DNA of 64,000 bases from assembly GCA_018806985.1 (NCBI GenBank), contig JADANN010000435.1, positions 682,001 to 746,000 of the forward strand. Direction: 5' to 3'. The notes under the pieces were generated by a model. The model ran no database searches and was not told the origin of the DNA. It saw only the letters and a list, made by a program, of their open reading frames with translations. Shown one piece after another: positions 33,701-48,700 of this stretch (the first letter of the stretch is position 1; the number at the start of each line of letters is the position of its first letter). A program made the translations under genes and the position numbers. Origin of the DNA: Angiostrongylus vasorum. Its lineage: Eukaryota; Nematoda; Chromadorea; Rhabditida; Metastrongylidae.

Positions 33701-36700
33701 ATTCTCTTTAAAGTCCGTTTATCCGATTTAGTATTACCATGAATATGTTAACCTTTTTATTTTCTGCGTACTATAATTTTTCGCGGCAGGCTATGATAAG
33801 AATTACATCCACAACAATGCTGAGATATTCGCAAAACATAGATCCAGGCTCAGATCGAACCACGATTTCTTTTTTCCGGTGGTTCGCACGTTTCACACTG
33901 CCTTCACCGAGGCTCTTGCTCTGAGTTTCTCTCAGCTAGTTTTTCTATCTAACGCTGCCAAGTTTTGCGAAGATCTCAGCATCGTTGTGGTTGTAATTAT
34001 CGTCAAGGTTCAATGGATACTGTATTTGTAGACACGTAATCGACGAGATGCATTCTATGCAATGCATACTTGTAAGTGGATAGAGTGGAGGAAATGAATG
34101 CATTACACGCAATGCATTTTTCGTTTAGGTGGTTTGTTTAGCTACCCAAAGCTTTCTACCCTTCTTTTTTTCCTTAACTGGATAAGTTATTCACCAGAGA
34201 AATTGAGTTGAGCGTCAACTGTGGAACTATGCTCCCTTCGTCTGATAATTTAGAGAAAATCCTTTCCTGAACGAGCTCATTTTACAGCAAGAGACCATTG
34301 TTGCTGAAGGCAGTGTACACAATAGAGAGTGTGGCAGGTGAAAAGGCGCATAAATGTCTTTGCTTGAACCTTTACATTCGACACTTACAGCAGTTTTTTG
34401 GTGTTATAAAATGGTATGTTGCTGAGAAAACTTCTTAAGAATGCGTCGACGTTATCTGTTCATCAGTGTGCTTCAACACAGTTTGCCTCTAGAAAAAAGC
34501 ACCAAGCGTTATTAGGAAAACCATGATAGTTTAGCACGCTTAAAACGTCGCAGTCAAATTTTACGGTAAACAATTTATAAATATGCACAGTTCACGTATC
34601 CTACATCGCTTTACATACAAGATCTCTGGCAACTGGAAACTGGCTACCAGAAAATTGGAATCGTTCGCTCGTTTATAGAGCATAGAAAGTTCAATTTTCA
34701 GACAAAAAATTCACTGTTCTCCATTGTAGAATGGTTATTACACAGAATGGGCAGATATAAGAAATTCCAAAATCCACTCAAGATAAATTGCACAATATTT
34801 TAAATGTTGACAGCAAAGTAGTTGGATGATGAATTATGGTAAAATATAGCACAGAGTAGATATTACCTCTTCTATAACGCTGCTAAGTTCTTAAACTCCC
34901 ATGCGTCTATTATTAAAAAAGCCAGTATTGTTCATATGTGCTGCCTATAAATCGCTGCCGAGTTGTCTAAGCTGGTACCCGACACTACCTTAAGCGTCGT
35001 CTTAAGCGCCAGCCAGGTAAAATTGAGCATCTAACTTCATGTTTTAATTAAAGTAGTAATACCTCCCAGTGTCATTGTAATTGTCGAAATCGATTGATTT
35101 GAACGAAAAAAAGAGAAGTTTTAATATATCGTGATAACAGAAGAAGAAATCAGTTCAATAAAATATTGTTAGTGAAGTGAGGGCTCATTAAAATCGTTGG
35201 TAAAACTAGTCAACATTTGTTATGTGCTCTGAATTACACCGTTGTTAAGGATTTCACCATACATCTGTGAGCACACGTAAAAAACATTGCTTAGTACAAT
35301 TGTAATTTGTCGCCTTCAGTTGCACCACCAAAATTAGCCGCTTTCGAAGATGAGGAGAAAGCTCGACTACTGAAGGAGTTATTGAATAGCAGAAATCCCG
35401 ACGATCTCCAGGCAGCAAATCGTCTCATTCAAACACTAGTAAAGCTGTATGTACGTTAGAAAGTTTAACAGAGTTAAGTTAACAATTATTAGACAAGTTT
35501 CCCAAGATTTGTGCTGTCTCACCAAACGGTTCATAGGGAGCACCTATTGCTCACGATTACGATTAATCTATTGACAATATTTTTTGAAAGTTGTTAGTTG
35601 AAGAAACTCGCTAAAAAGTTGTCTTTGTGATTATTTCCAGAGATGGTGTTTTTGTGTATGTGTGTGCATGTATCGGCGTGTGTATGCTTATTGTCGTGTG
35701 TGTGTCTGTGTTAGTGTGGGTTTGTGTCTGTATCCGTCTAAGTGGATGTATGAGTCTGTACTCGTGTATGCGTGTGCGTGTATAGTGCGTCGGCACGTGT
35801 GTGCGTCGATATGTGTATGTGTGTGCATGTATGTGTGTGTGTCTGTATTCACGTATGTATGTGTGTCTGTGTATGTATGTCTGTGTTCGTGGATGTGTGT
35901 GTATATGTGTCGGTATGCATGTGTTGGTGCATGTCGTGTGCATGTGCGTGTGTCGGTATGCGTGTGTGTCGGTGCAATTGTGCGTCTGTATGTGTATGCT
36001 TCGAATACAATAGTTTATTTGAGCTTCAGGAAGATCAGAAATTGGAAGGACTGCATAAACGAGCAGACGAACTGCAACGTGCTCGCCAGTTGTGTAACCA
36101 GCTTGAGGAAGCGATTATAGAGAAGACAGCCGAAAATCTCGGCATCACTGCGGATATCGTCTACACTGAGTTGAAAATGAAGGTAATAGGTCGGTAAATT
36201 CCTTAAAAGCATCCTCGACTGGCTCGAAACCGTTGCTATATGGCGTGTTAAGTAGGTAAAGGATATTTCAGCAAGCAAATTTGATCACTTTCTATCCATA
36301 TTCCTTCTCGCATTGATTTTTTTTTCATTCTTTTGTTTCATTGTTTTTTTTACAACAATCATTTAGTTCCGCCTACATCGTGAGAACGTTAACTTTTATG
36401 TCCGGAAAGGAAAAAACTGGAATTACTTGCTCATTTCTAACTGATATTCTTAAAAAACGTTATTAAATGACTAGAAAATAAATTTAAAGTTCAGGTTCGA
36501 ATTTGCAGTGTTTTGCCAGGTTGTCAGTAATCCATGAGACAAAGCTTGGCAACGTGACGAAACGCTTTGTTCTTATGTTCTTCATGACCGTTTTTCACGT
36601 TTGTTCTCTGTGAGGACGATGATAGCAGATGTATTTTATGTAATAGGAATGTCTCCCTTGTAAACGTTTCGTAATCGTTTTTGGAAGTTTGGGTGTTTTT

Positions 36701-39700
36701 TTTTATTCTGTGTCGAGGATCATTTTACCGTTCATTCAGCGCAGAATTTAGGGGTCCACATCGTCCTGAACCTAACAACATTATGAAAGTGCCTTGTGCC
36801 GAATCCCGGGCAATCACTGATTTTTCCCTTTCGTCGACATGCTCACATATGTAATCTCACGATCATAACGAGATTTTCCTTTCTCTGTTTTGATGTCAAT
36901 CCGTTCTTATTCTTTTCCTCAAAGATAGCTCATTTCGTGAACAACGTTTCCGTTACTTTCTCCCCACACTTCCAACATTCTTTCTCTGAAATACATCACT
37001 CTATACTTTAAAACATAAATTGGTTTGAAGTGAACGTCATTTTGGATTTCGTTGTTGCACTTTATTCTTCATAGGAATATTGCATATACTTCGTGCTCCG
37101 AAAATATGAAAGCGAAAGATTTTATATAATAACTACAATGATGTTGGGAAATTTTCAAAACTCCGGGCTGCAGGTGTTTGCGGTGGCCATCGAACATGAT
37201 ATTACCCTTTAATTTCATCAAATGTTTTTTTGTAGCAAGCTTGTAAGCCGTCTATGGCTTTGAGAGGAATGTGAAACGATTATGTTACCAATGAGCTTTA
37301 TCGCTTATGCTTTTGTCCCAATGTATGGTTCTCCTTAGGTTGTCACCAGGTGCTTGCATTGTCCATCCTTCCAACTCTAAAAGAAAATAAAAACCAACCC
37401 AGAAAAGAAATCATGACATATTTTTCTTGGTCAGTCGTCAAACAACGGTTTTTTTTCTTTTAATCCGAGGAGAAGTTGAAGTTGCCTACTCATCTAATCC
37501 TAATACAATTTTAGCGCGAATTTTCCATCTATTCATGCTCAAATAACTGTTTCTAGAAAGAGTTAGGAAGACAAACTTCATCGAGCTAGCGTATTTTTTG
37601 TTGTAAGTGGTAGTGAGTGTAAATCTGAAGTGATGGACTTGAGACAATGATCGCGGATCTGGGTAGTACAGTGGGATTACGAATCCAGTTGTATATTGAG
37701 CACTTTACATTTACCATACCATTATGGGTACCATATGACACCTAAACTATATGATTAGGGTTCTCGTCTCATGTATTTCATTAGAAAGTTCACTGTTTTA
37801 TATTTTTTAAATTAGATCAAACAATAGCACTACTAATAAAAGAAGCTGCAATTCAGATAAAACAGTAGCATTGCTTATGAGAGAAGCTGCAATTCAGGAA
37901 ATCTCAAAAAAGACCAAATTATTATGATACTTTATGCGAGCAGCAGTGTCCCGTCTACGGAGACCTATTCAAGAGAACAAAATGCTCCAGCGATAAACAA
38001 GCATTTAAGAATGCGTCATCTATTCGCCTCCATTCTCAGCATCCTAGATGGGCCTGGAAGTATATTTGGCTTCTACAATGATTCTGTGATGCTTGCTGAT
38101 ATGAAATGAAAAAAGGAATAACGAAGTAAAGGATAAAGGGTAAAGCTTTCGGCGTTGATCAATCCCGGACGAATGCGCCGTGCATTCGACTTCACCAAGT
38201 ATCGTTGGAGTGACTGAATGCATATCTAGCCTTTACAATGACTCGCGGTGGCCTACCGATGTATCGAGCTAGTGCTACTATCCTCGCAGTACCAATTTGC
38301 CGACCTCGGAGGGATGGAGTGCTTGGTGGGCCATGGGCGCCGGGATCGATTCCACATGTGTGTTGCAGTGGCGCCCTTATGTATATGTATATATGTAATC
38401 AGATTAGCATCATTTTACCGTAGTGCCGAGAATTTTTTAAGTTCTGCGCTATACATCCGAGTGCTATCTCCTTATCCAACATGACTTTCGTTTTTTTGCT
38501 TACACCATTTGTTCATAGTGTTATCTGTCGTTTATGATCGGGATAAGCTGGTATGCTGTGTACTTGTGCAGTACAGTTCACCATGCAACCGCACCACTGT
38601 GAAATATCTGTAACATCCCTCAGTGAGTGGTCTGATTCCCACTAGCTAAACTCTGGTGGAAACACGAATTCCAGGTCAACTAGTGATAATATGATGTTGC
38701 AATGCTTGTAGGATCTCAGTGTTTCGTGATGAAAATCTAACCCCTTTCTTAATGGAATTTTTTCGTTTCTTATGAAAAAATATGAGTGTGTGGTTTGTAG
38801 ATAGAATAGTTTTTAGAAGCGGATGCACAAGGGAGCGGATAACGCAGTTCTAGTGATGTCCGTTATCACGAGCATGGTGCTAGTTCGATTCCGCTCCAGC
38901 CCAACCAAGCCTCTCATCCCTTCGGGATCGGGAAATTGGTACCAGACTTGTCTGGGAAGAAATCACTGTCTGCAATCCAATTGGGATCGCTGCAACCCGG
39001 CTATCTCAGAACTCCATGGAGAATTGCTCCACCAGCATCCTACGACATTCGAGATGAAATGAAAATCTTCAAGCAACAACTAAAGGCACACGTAAAAGTT
39101 GGAAGATCTTCATAGACAGTGGATTCAAGGGAACGAATTGAATGTGAGAAGTGCTGGAATCCGCACAACAGACGTGAAGAGGGGTCATAAAAGAAAAGAA
39201 ATGAAGAAGCTTTTAGAAGCTACAGAGTTTTAGTGAATAAAATTCCCACTGGAGTTCACACTTAACCCTCCATACATATCCAATTTTTGATCGTAATATG
39301 ATCACAAGTTGTTTGACATTTTGAGACCTTTCGAAAGAAAAAAAGAGGAAGGGGACAATCGAATGGACTCTTTTTTTCTTTAAAATTAGCTTTAGTTCTA
39401 ATGTCAAGCCTCCAAAGTCGTTCACATTGTAGTTCACATTTTTCACTTTTTTCTCAGGCTTCTTCGGCATTCATTTCAGAAAAAGGAAAATGTCGGCAGT
39501 ATTGAATAAGAAAGGCAGAATAATAGATCGAATAAAAGGCTTGAGGTTTTTATCTCTATATAAATTTCAAATTTTGATTGAAACATCGAAGGTTTTCTGT
39601 GTTCACCATAAAATTTTCTAAACACTTGCATCTTGAATATGATGTTTTCTTAACTATGAGCCTCGGTTAAAGCTTCCTTTATCAGCGTATTTGATAGCTT

Positions 39701-42700
39701 GTTGTTTTCTAAATATTTCCATTTTGTTCTTTTCATACAACAGCTCGATAATACGCTTTTAAAGTCTTTTTTTCCTAGACGCTGGCCGAAGAGTTGATGT
39801 CCATTCGACCCCAACTGTTCCGGTTCGCTAGCGAGGCAACAGAAAATGATGAAGAAGCGCTGGCAGAGATACTCGTCGTCAATGATCAGGTCAGTAATTG
39901 TTCAACTTTGATAAGCATTCCTTTAGTATTATTTCATAATAATCCTAGAGGGCAGCTTTCGGCTGACTTCGGCATCAATTAATTTGTACTACCTGACGAA
40001 ATCTTCTTTTTCGAGCTTGCGCGAGGTTGTAAACGTGTATATTGATGTTCAGTGGCTAGCCTTCCAACTATTTCACTTTCTTTTTCATTGATAAGCTAAC
40101 ACGAGGTTGTTGCCATATGTTTACTCGGCTAACATTTCGGCGCCTTTGTCTTCCTCAGAGGCGATGGTCCGAGTGGACGGTCCACAGTCGTTCGTCTTCT
40201 TGATATGGTGTCTTCGTCGTAGTATCGAGTCGTATTTTCTTCAGTGGAGAGCACCACTCGAATGAGGCGTCCTCACACTGCCTTTTATATAGGACCGTTG
40301 TTGTTTATAATTACTATCCATTGATAACCGGCTGTTTTGCAACTGACAATCCATCCTACGTCAGTCGGTATTAAACAAGCTTGCAAGCTTGTATGTGGCG
40401 AGTAATATTATCGTAAATCAACTTTCATTCAACCTCAATGTAGTCGAACACGTTAGAACATTAGCCGAATTAATATGTGGCAACAATCTTGTGTTACAAT
40501 TTTTACTTATTATTTACTGCCTACTCTTTTTAACCGCAGGGAATATTGCGGAATATAACTTCAGTGATGCTGAGATATTTGCAAAACTCCGGACCACAGG
40601 TGTCTGCGGTGGGGGAACGAACGCGCTATTGTCCTCTCCGGGGAGTAGCGCGTTCACCACCACACCATGCGGGATTTGCTGACAGGTGATTGCTAATTGC
40701 AAAGATCGATAGAACTGGCTGAGAGACAGGTGAAACGAAGGATCCGCATGGTGCGGTGGTGAACGCGTTACTCACCGGAAAGGACAGTAGCGTGATCGTT
40801 CTCCACCGCAGACACCTGCGGTCCGGAGTTTTGCAAATATCTCAGCATCATTGAAATTTTGTGTTAGTTTATCAATGAGATAAAGTATACTGATCACTTA
40901 CACCATGAAAGTCGATTTGCAGTGATATGTCACATTCTTCACAGCCTAGTTGTTATGTTGCCGCAATTATTATTATTGGGTAAATAATCTGTATTTTTAA
41001 CTGAAACTAATTTGTAAACCAAACCCAGTGTTTGCTCGTTAACGTTTGGAATGATACTGCTTTCTGGCCGAGATCTCCTCTTTGACCTAACCTCAGTGGC
41101 CGCTGTTTCGTAATCAACCCAAATAAAAAATTCCTTTAAAACAACCCTTTATGAGGAAATAAGCACTATTATTAAAGAGGGCTTCAAATTCAGTGGTCTA
41201 GGGAGTTACATGGCAGTTATCGAACTTCTACCGAGCACTCTACGTCGTTAGTTAGTTCGGAACCACCTGTATGATCGTCTGTGTAAAACAGTGGATTGGG
41301 TCATTTGCCGTAATGGGAGAGACGAAGATTGCATGAGTTCAGGTACCATATGCCTAGTCGCTTGTGAGACATGCGATAGTCAATGAAATCTTGGTGGAAT
41401 GGATGGACTATTTTGTGTAGGCATAAGAGAACTCCTAGAGTGGGATGTTGAAAGTTCTACAGAGTGGTCTTCTAGGGAAGAAATAGGGCACGAAAAAACG
41501 TCGGTGACGATTTTGAGATGGGAGCCACGGTCTTGACGCAGCAATCAAAATGGTCAAAGCGCAAAGCTGTTGAGGCATTTTGGATGAACTGCGACAATGC
41601 AAAATGGATGGAGGAGAAAAACGCATCGTCATCACACGTGGCTTACAGCCTTATCTTAAATTGATGTTCTGATCTGAGTAAGGTTCATTCGTCAGCTTAT
41701 GTGACTTCGATATGGGTTGTCTGACTGCTTAAAGGAGAAAATGGTGAGTGCTTCTTAAAATAAAAATATTTCACTTGGTTTATAAAATGGGTTTTTATTA
41801 ACTGTACAGAATGTTCACCGAATAATAAAGATTCGGCTGCATAACAATAAGTCAAGGCCGTGAAGAAGGCGAAACCACCAAAACTTTGGCCACGGAACAT
41901 CAAAAATAGAGTCCGCAAGATAATATAAGCACTATTCCAGTTTATCGAGTGATTTTATTTGCTGTTAATTCTAATGGATCGACGGAGAGTGCTTGTAGAA
42001 GTCGTCCCCTTAAAAAACCAATCCCAACGGTTCACCGCCCCCTCGTAGCTGGGAGGCTTTCCTGGGTGTCGGACTGCGATGTACAGTGGGGGGATTCGGC
42101 CCCCCAGCAGGGTCTCCCAAGCTAAGAAGGAGTTTGACGTTTACAACAGGGAAGCCTAGCTAAGAGTAAACCAATACGAGGATCCACCACCGTCCTGGGT
42201 ATCAAAGTCGCATGGTGGCAAATCTCCCTCTAATCCACAAGGGCTGCGACTGCGTGTCGTGGTGACGACCTGGGGGAGAATTTGGCCAGGTTGTCCTCGG
42301 GATTCCAGGGAACCATAATAGTTTATCCAGCAAATCTCCGAAAAATGGTGATTATGCTGGGGTCCGCACAACTAGTGACCGTTCAACTATCAAGTAAGTA
42401 AGTAAGTTCTTAAAGAAATTGCAACAGTAATATAACACATGAGAGCCCTCCGGCAAACCAAGACGTCGACAAGTCGCTCTCGGCAAATCCAGAAAAAGAA
42501 AACTTATCCAAAAAAAACTTCTTAATGATGGTGACCTAGTTAACTGTTTGGTACGTGACAACTTTCAGAGAACAAAATAATGCGATACTTAACTTGTTCC
42601 TCTGCATAATCTGCTCTCCACTGTAATCTCAACTAGATTTTGTTGGTTGGGGATTTTTTTCCGAAGTCGAGCTAGTCTTAACAGACTATTTTTCCGCTCA

Positions 42701-45700
42701 TCAATACCCCTTTGTCAGTCGTTCATTTTGGAGGAAGATTTATGGCTTTGTCAGTAGGCGTCTGTCCAGGTGATTATGATTTCTGGCAAAGGTTTGCATT
42801 CATGTGCTTCTGGACGGAAATGTCGAAATCCCTTTTTTATTGGCACATTTTGTAGCAGTTCCCAGGATCGACTTTCTATTAACCTCGGCATTGGATTATA
42901 AATTCGTTGTTTTTTCCCCCTCAGCAATCGCGAGCCTGTTAAACAGCATACGTTTAATTCCATACATTAACACACATTGTTGCGGCGTTGAGCTCCCAAC
43001 TTTATATGAATACCAAGTCGTTGTGAATATTAGTCCTTGTAGCTGCCACGCGGGACTTTTTCCGTAACTGTCGTGAACAACTTCGAGTTTGGGTTATAAC
43101 GGTATATAGCAATAACAACGGTACAATAATAAGACCTGATATGTGAAGATATGTGGTTAGGTGGGTATATACGAGCGAGATTGAAATGAGAACAAGTGAT
43201 GCAATTGAAGGAAGCTAGGCGGACACTGGAGTTGGAGCAATGAGGAACTGAGGGATTGGAAGGACAGTGGACGAACGCTACGATCACTTGAAGACGAATG
43301 GCCATGGGCTGTCTGTAGAACTTCTGTCGTGGGTGGAGCTTTGCCAGAGGGAACTAAAGACGGCGCCTAGAGAGAGGTTGTAAAGGTCTTTTCTACTAGC
43401 AATCTGATAGAGCTACATATGAAAGAGTGCAGCTGCTCGTTCGGAAACTTCTTTGGGACGGCAGATGCTGGAAAGTACATCCAGCTGACTGCTGTTGATT
43501 CAGTGCCCGAACTGTCGGACAAAGAAGGGCAGCTTATTGAAAGAAGTTATAGAATCCCTTTCTAGCCCCTGCGAGGCAACTGCATGAGATAGTGGCTAGG
43601 AGGCAATTAAGAGAAGATGCGAAGATAGATTTATTATAGTTACAGGTGAACAAAAAACACACACCAATATAGAAAATAGGAATAAGGTCACCGGAAACGC
43701 TATTCGAAATGTTTTACATAGAGGACATTCCTATGATGGTTAAGAATGTTCTCTATACACTATAACACAACCGTAGCTGACGTTTCAGCAGAATCGCCTT
43801 CTTCAAAGCCTGGAAGGGTACACTAATACGCAACTTACTAGGTCAAACGCTTCAGAAACATTTACAAAAAGACGAAAAACTCTATGAGCAATCACCGTTT
43901 TTATGTGCCTCCCACTGAGGAAGAGGCACTAATCAGAGTCGCACATGGTTGACGACTGCACCCTCCCCCACATCAACGATCGATGCGAAGGTACGGGGCG
44001 ATCGGACTGTGATCAGCGGCTCTTCCTCAGTGGAAGGCACGTAAAAACGATGAATTTGTCGAGAAGCTGTTGACCATGTGATTGCCATTTAGATTCTCGT
44101 CTTTCTGTATGCGTTATTGAAGCGTTTGACATAAGAAAATGGATATCACCATACGCTTCCAGGTTCCGAAGAAGGCGATTCTGCCGAAACGTCATCTACG
44201 ATTGTGTTATATGTGTGTTATTGTATGGAATTAAACGCAATCTGTTTAACAACTTTGCAATTGCTGAGAGAGAAAACGACGAATTTATAATCCTCCTTAA
44301 TTTATCTGACACTTCAAGAGAGATGAATCCTCGACTATACTTCGTAGGTCGACAGTTAGGGAAAACTACTCACCCACAGTGAAGCAATAAGTCATTGTGG
44401 GTATTAGCAAAATTACCACCAAAAAAATAACCGAAAAAGGACCAAAGCTGTTTTTCATTCTTGACATAAAATTATTCGTTTTCAGTGAGAAATTTCTCCA
44501 CATTCGACAATTAGGCCATCGTCACAAATGCTTTTTCACCCTTCATTTTCCTCGTCTTTCCTCCCTTCACGCTTCCTTTGCACGTAAGGATGGAACTATT
44601 GTGAGAAGCGAATATTATTCAGGAAGTTTCTCGTGACTGTCATTTCATGGTTGACAGCAGATATATCGTCGGAATAAAAAACATAAGAAATCTTTTGAAC
44701 GAATAATTTTTTGCCCCTGATCGTACTACCGCTCTGAACGTTGTCAAAGTTTTCATTTACATGATGAATAGCAGAGGTCCAACCCTTTGTTTTGGTTCAT
44801 TTCAAATTTTAGGCCACGAAGTTTTTTTTGACTTGAGTAATTGCTTCGACTTCAATCTTGCCGTGACTCTAGCATTTCAAGAAATATTTGGAGCCATTCT
44901 TCTTTGAGGATCCTGTCGATTGGCTCGGACAAACCTCACACACTCTGCTGTGCATCGATTATACATTAGGCGACATGCTTTACAACTCCACCGTTACCAC
45001 CGTCATCACCATCAACTAGTGCACTAATAAATGGCCTTTAGAGTGTGCTAAATGTATATCATTACGAAAAATATGTCAGCATTGACGATGCATTTTCTTG
45101 TACTCCATGAAAAGAAGGAGAAGAAGAAGATAGCCATAATTACATAGGAGGCAGTAAGCTGTGAAGAGATGAGAGTAAGCGCGTCAAAGTTGATGACATG
45201 AAACTATCAACTCTCTGTCACTGTCCAGTCAGCACCAGGTAGAGCTTCAAAGCAAGGAACGTGTTGTTGTCTTGAATTCCGTCGGAGCTCTAACAACATC
45301 ATTCTTCACTTAATTTTCCTGGTCCTCTGCCTGCTAAGTTGATTGATTAAACTGGCGGCGATTCGTGGGTATTGCTCATAGGACGAGCGCAGAATAGATT
45401 CAGGCTTTCCAGCCTACCATCGCTGTTCAGACAGCATTTTCTGCGGAAAATGATCCAGGTTAGCTTCGATTGTGTTTCATCACCTCATTTTTTATTAGTC
45501 ATAACTCGACTTAGGCGAATGGATTCTTAACATTTACTTTATTCCTCTGCAGTATTCTCTCTAAGGGGTTCTTAAAAAACTAGGTGGCACATTCTTTACT
45601 TCAATGCGACTCTATTTCAAGAAGCTTAGGATTCTAACTGTAAGCTGTATTAAAACATGTGTGAAGAAACCGTATCCTTATTATGGTCATGATTAAGCTT

Positions 45701-48700
45701 TAACTCTCAAACATTGTTAAATGGTGTGGAGTTGATAGTTTGAAGCTAATTTAAGTTTTTTTGTCTTGATTTTTCACAAACTTTGATCTGTCAACGTCAC
45801 GACTTTATCAGGTAAACCAGTTATTGCAAAAGTATCGCAATTTATCGCAAACAGGACGATTTCGGCAACACAACGGTGGCACTTCAGAAGAGGTGAAAGG
45901 TAGCGTATTGCCTTAGTGTGAATCTATTTCAAAGATTTTGTATGTTTATTTTAAATATTTTTTCTTGACGTCAAGTGTTTTTTTTACGAATCGCCGAGGT
46001 TTTCCTGCAGAGGTAACTGAACTGATTCTCTCGTTGTAGATTTGTTGGGTCCAGAGACAAGTGAAAGCTTAACGTCTCCAGCGTCGTCTGCTATGACATC
46101 AGATTTCATTGCTGAGAACCTACTAGAGCAGAAGTGTGATCATTTATCCAATACCAACACAGAATTGGTTGATGTTTCTTTCATCGGATTTGACAGAGTA
46201 AGTATCATAACTATTTTGAAGAAGAAAAAATGCAATAACGACGATAATGTTCTTCATAACCAATTCTGTAATTTTGAATTCATAGGGACCGCAAGAACGC
46301 AAAATAAGTGGTCTTCCATGATATACGAGGATTCAGAGTTAGAATTATGATATCAAAAGCAAAACTCTGCAAGATTTTGTTATGGAGTAGAAGTAGAGTT
46401 ATAGAGTTGTTGTAGTTCTATAGGCATGTTACAGAGCGTAAAGTTTTTCAGACGGTGTCAGATAACCCTGTAAGGTCGTCTAGTAAACCTTTTCAACATT
46501 ACTAAGTTATTGAGGAAATGCCTGCAATCAAAAAAAAATGGAAAAGAAAGGTAAATTATATGGGCTTCATAAAGGATAGAGCATAAAGTTCTCGGCGTTG
46601 ATCAATCCCTGAGGGATGCGCCATGCATTCGACTTCATTAAGTACCGTTGAAGGTGATTAAATGCAAATATGGCCTATACGCTGACTTGCCGTTGCCCAC
46701 CGATATATCGAGCCAGTGCTGCTATAATCGCAGACAAGTTTGGTGCCAATTTGCGACTCCGGAGGGATGGAACGCTTGGTGGGCCGTGGGCGCGGCGATG
46801 GATTCCACGTGTGTGTCGCAGTGGCGCCTCCAACCACTACACCACACCCGCCCTAAGTATGGGTTTCATAGAATTGGATTTTCATCTTGGTAGAATAATA
46901 AAAGTGACAGAAAAAATATTTCTAAGTTCTAATGGGTTTTATTCCACTTAGGAGAGATCACTAAAATATGGAATGTGTTTGTTGAAGCTTGAAAGGATAA
47001 TTTATTCTCAACATTGTGTGAGTCATATATGACTTATTGTTGTCGCAAATGCGTTAAAGTACGCCAAAATTGGGTAGAACACTATCCTTTTCAAGGGGTT
47101 TGTCACGTGGTATCGATAGAAATGTGCTGACCTATGCATAGTGAATACATTCCAATTCCAGTCAATGACTCCTGCAATGCCACGAAAGCTGAGGCATCCC
47201 ACTACTGCCAGTTCTTCGGTACTGAGCGATCTCACTACCTTGATTGACGTTGATCTGTTTGCTAAGCAGACACCTCCACAAACGTGAGCGCTAGTATTGT
47301 CCTAAACGTGAACTACAAAACAAATGATTTATACTTCACAGATTCAAAACAACCAAACCTTCACTAAACGATCTATGCATGTCGTCATCATCACTGTCAA
47401 ATGCATCCACAAATCTTCTGGATTCCCTAGCCAAGACTACTTTTGAGGCAAACTAAAAACCTTTCTAAAGATGTTGTTCTGTCGTTTTCCTATTTTTTGG
47501 GAAAAATAAAACAAATTTGGACGATATTTCCACAATTTCAGAGTAATCCGCTTCCTATTTTACCAGAAAGGGTCACTTTTGATCCGAAAGCTGTTCAGAT
47601 AGGTGATTTTTTGTGTGCAGTAGAAATCTTAAATTAAAAATATAAAGAATAGAATGTTTAATATTCTTAATAAGAATAATATGTTTGGTGTTGATGATAG
47701 AGGATGCAACATACATTTCCCTCATTTTTTAGCACTATAGAGCTGATTGAATGTATTTGGGTCTGTTTGATGGTTCCCTCCCAACGGTTTACCGTTCGTC
47801 ATGGCTGGGAATTGTCCATGGGTGTCGGGCTGCGATGTACAGCTAGGGGATTCATCCATCCAGCAGGTCCTCACAAGCTGAGAAGGAGTCTGGCATTTCC
47901 ATCAGGAAGCCTATCTAGAACTAAACCAATACAAGGATCTACCACCGTCCTGGCATTAAAGTCGCATGGTGGCAAAGCTCCCTTCCATCCACAGTGGTGG
48001 CGACTGCCTGTAGTGGTGACGATCTGGGGGCAGACTTTGGTCATTTTGACCTCGGGACTCTGGGGAAACGAAACGATAGACCAGCAAAACTCCGAAAAAT
48101 GAAGATTAAGCTGGGCTTGCATAACCAACGAGGACGGGCTATCCAAGTATCCAAGTACCCAAGTATCCAAGTATACGATGGTTTAACGATATTTCAAGTC
48201 AGCAGTTCTCAAGGCCGACTTTTTACAGACCTCGGCATTGGTCAAATATTTCACTGTTGTCTTGTTGAGCAAATACGAGGTAGTTATTTTACTGTTCATC
48301 CACAAAACGCTGACGTTTCGGCGGATTTCGCCTTCGTCGGAACCGGAAAAGGCTAAGTTGACTGCAATCTTCTCAGCCAAACACTTATATTTTGTTTTCA
48401 GTGCGATCAAAATCGTGCTTTTGTGATAGCAGTCAATTTGACCTTCCTAGGTACCGAAGAAGGCGAAATCCGTCGAAACGTCAATTTTTTGTGAATAAGG
48501 GTTAGAGTCATAATGTTTTACTTTTTTATTTTCTGCCTACTACAATTTTTACAGCAGGGTATTAAGCCAAAAACAACCTCAACGTTGCTGAGATATTTGC
48601 AAAACCCCGGACGGCAGGTGTCTGCGGTGGGGGAACGAACGCGCTATTACCCTTTCGGCGGGCTAAAACGTAAAACCACCGCACCATGCGAGTCCTTCGT

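Noticed and set aside
35611..36013. Long open frames on both strands in the TG tract
   Set aside because: Low-complexity TG/CA repeats are open in several frames by composition. Only the exon 8 part is supported by homology.
41390..41640. Possible coding region or second transposase
   Set aside because: It resembles the centre of foldback F at 28.7-28.8 kb, has no conserved motif and is broken by stops.
43060..43640. Possible retroelement gag fragment
   Set aside because: Acidic/basic short peptides only hint at this, with no diagnostic motif or continuous frame, so it was left unnamed.
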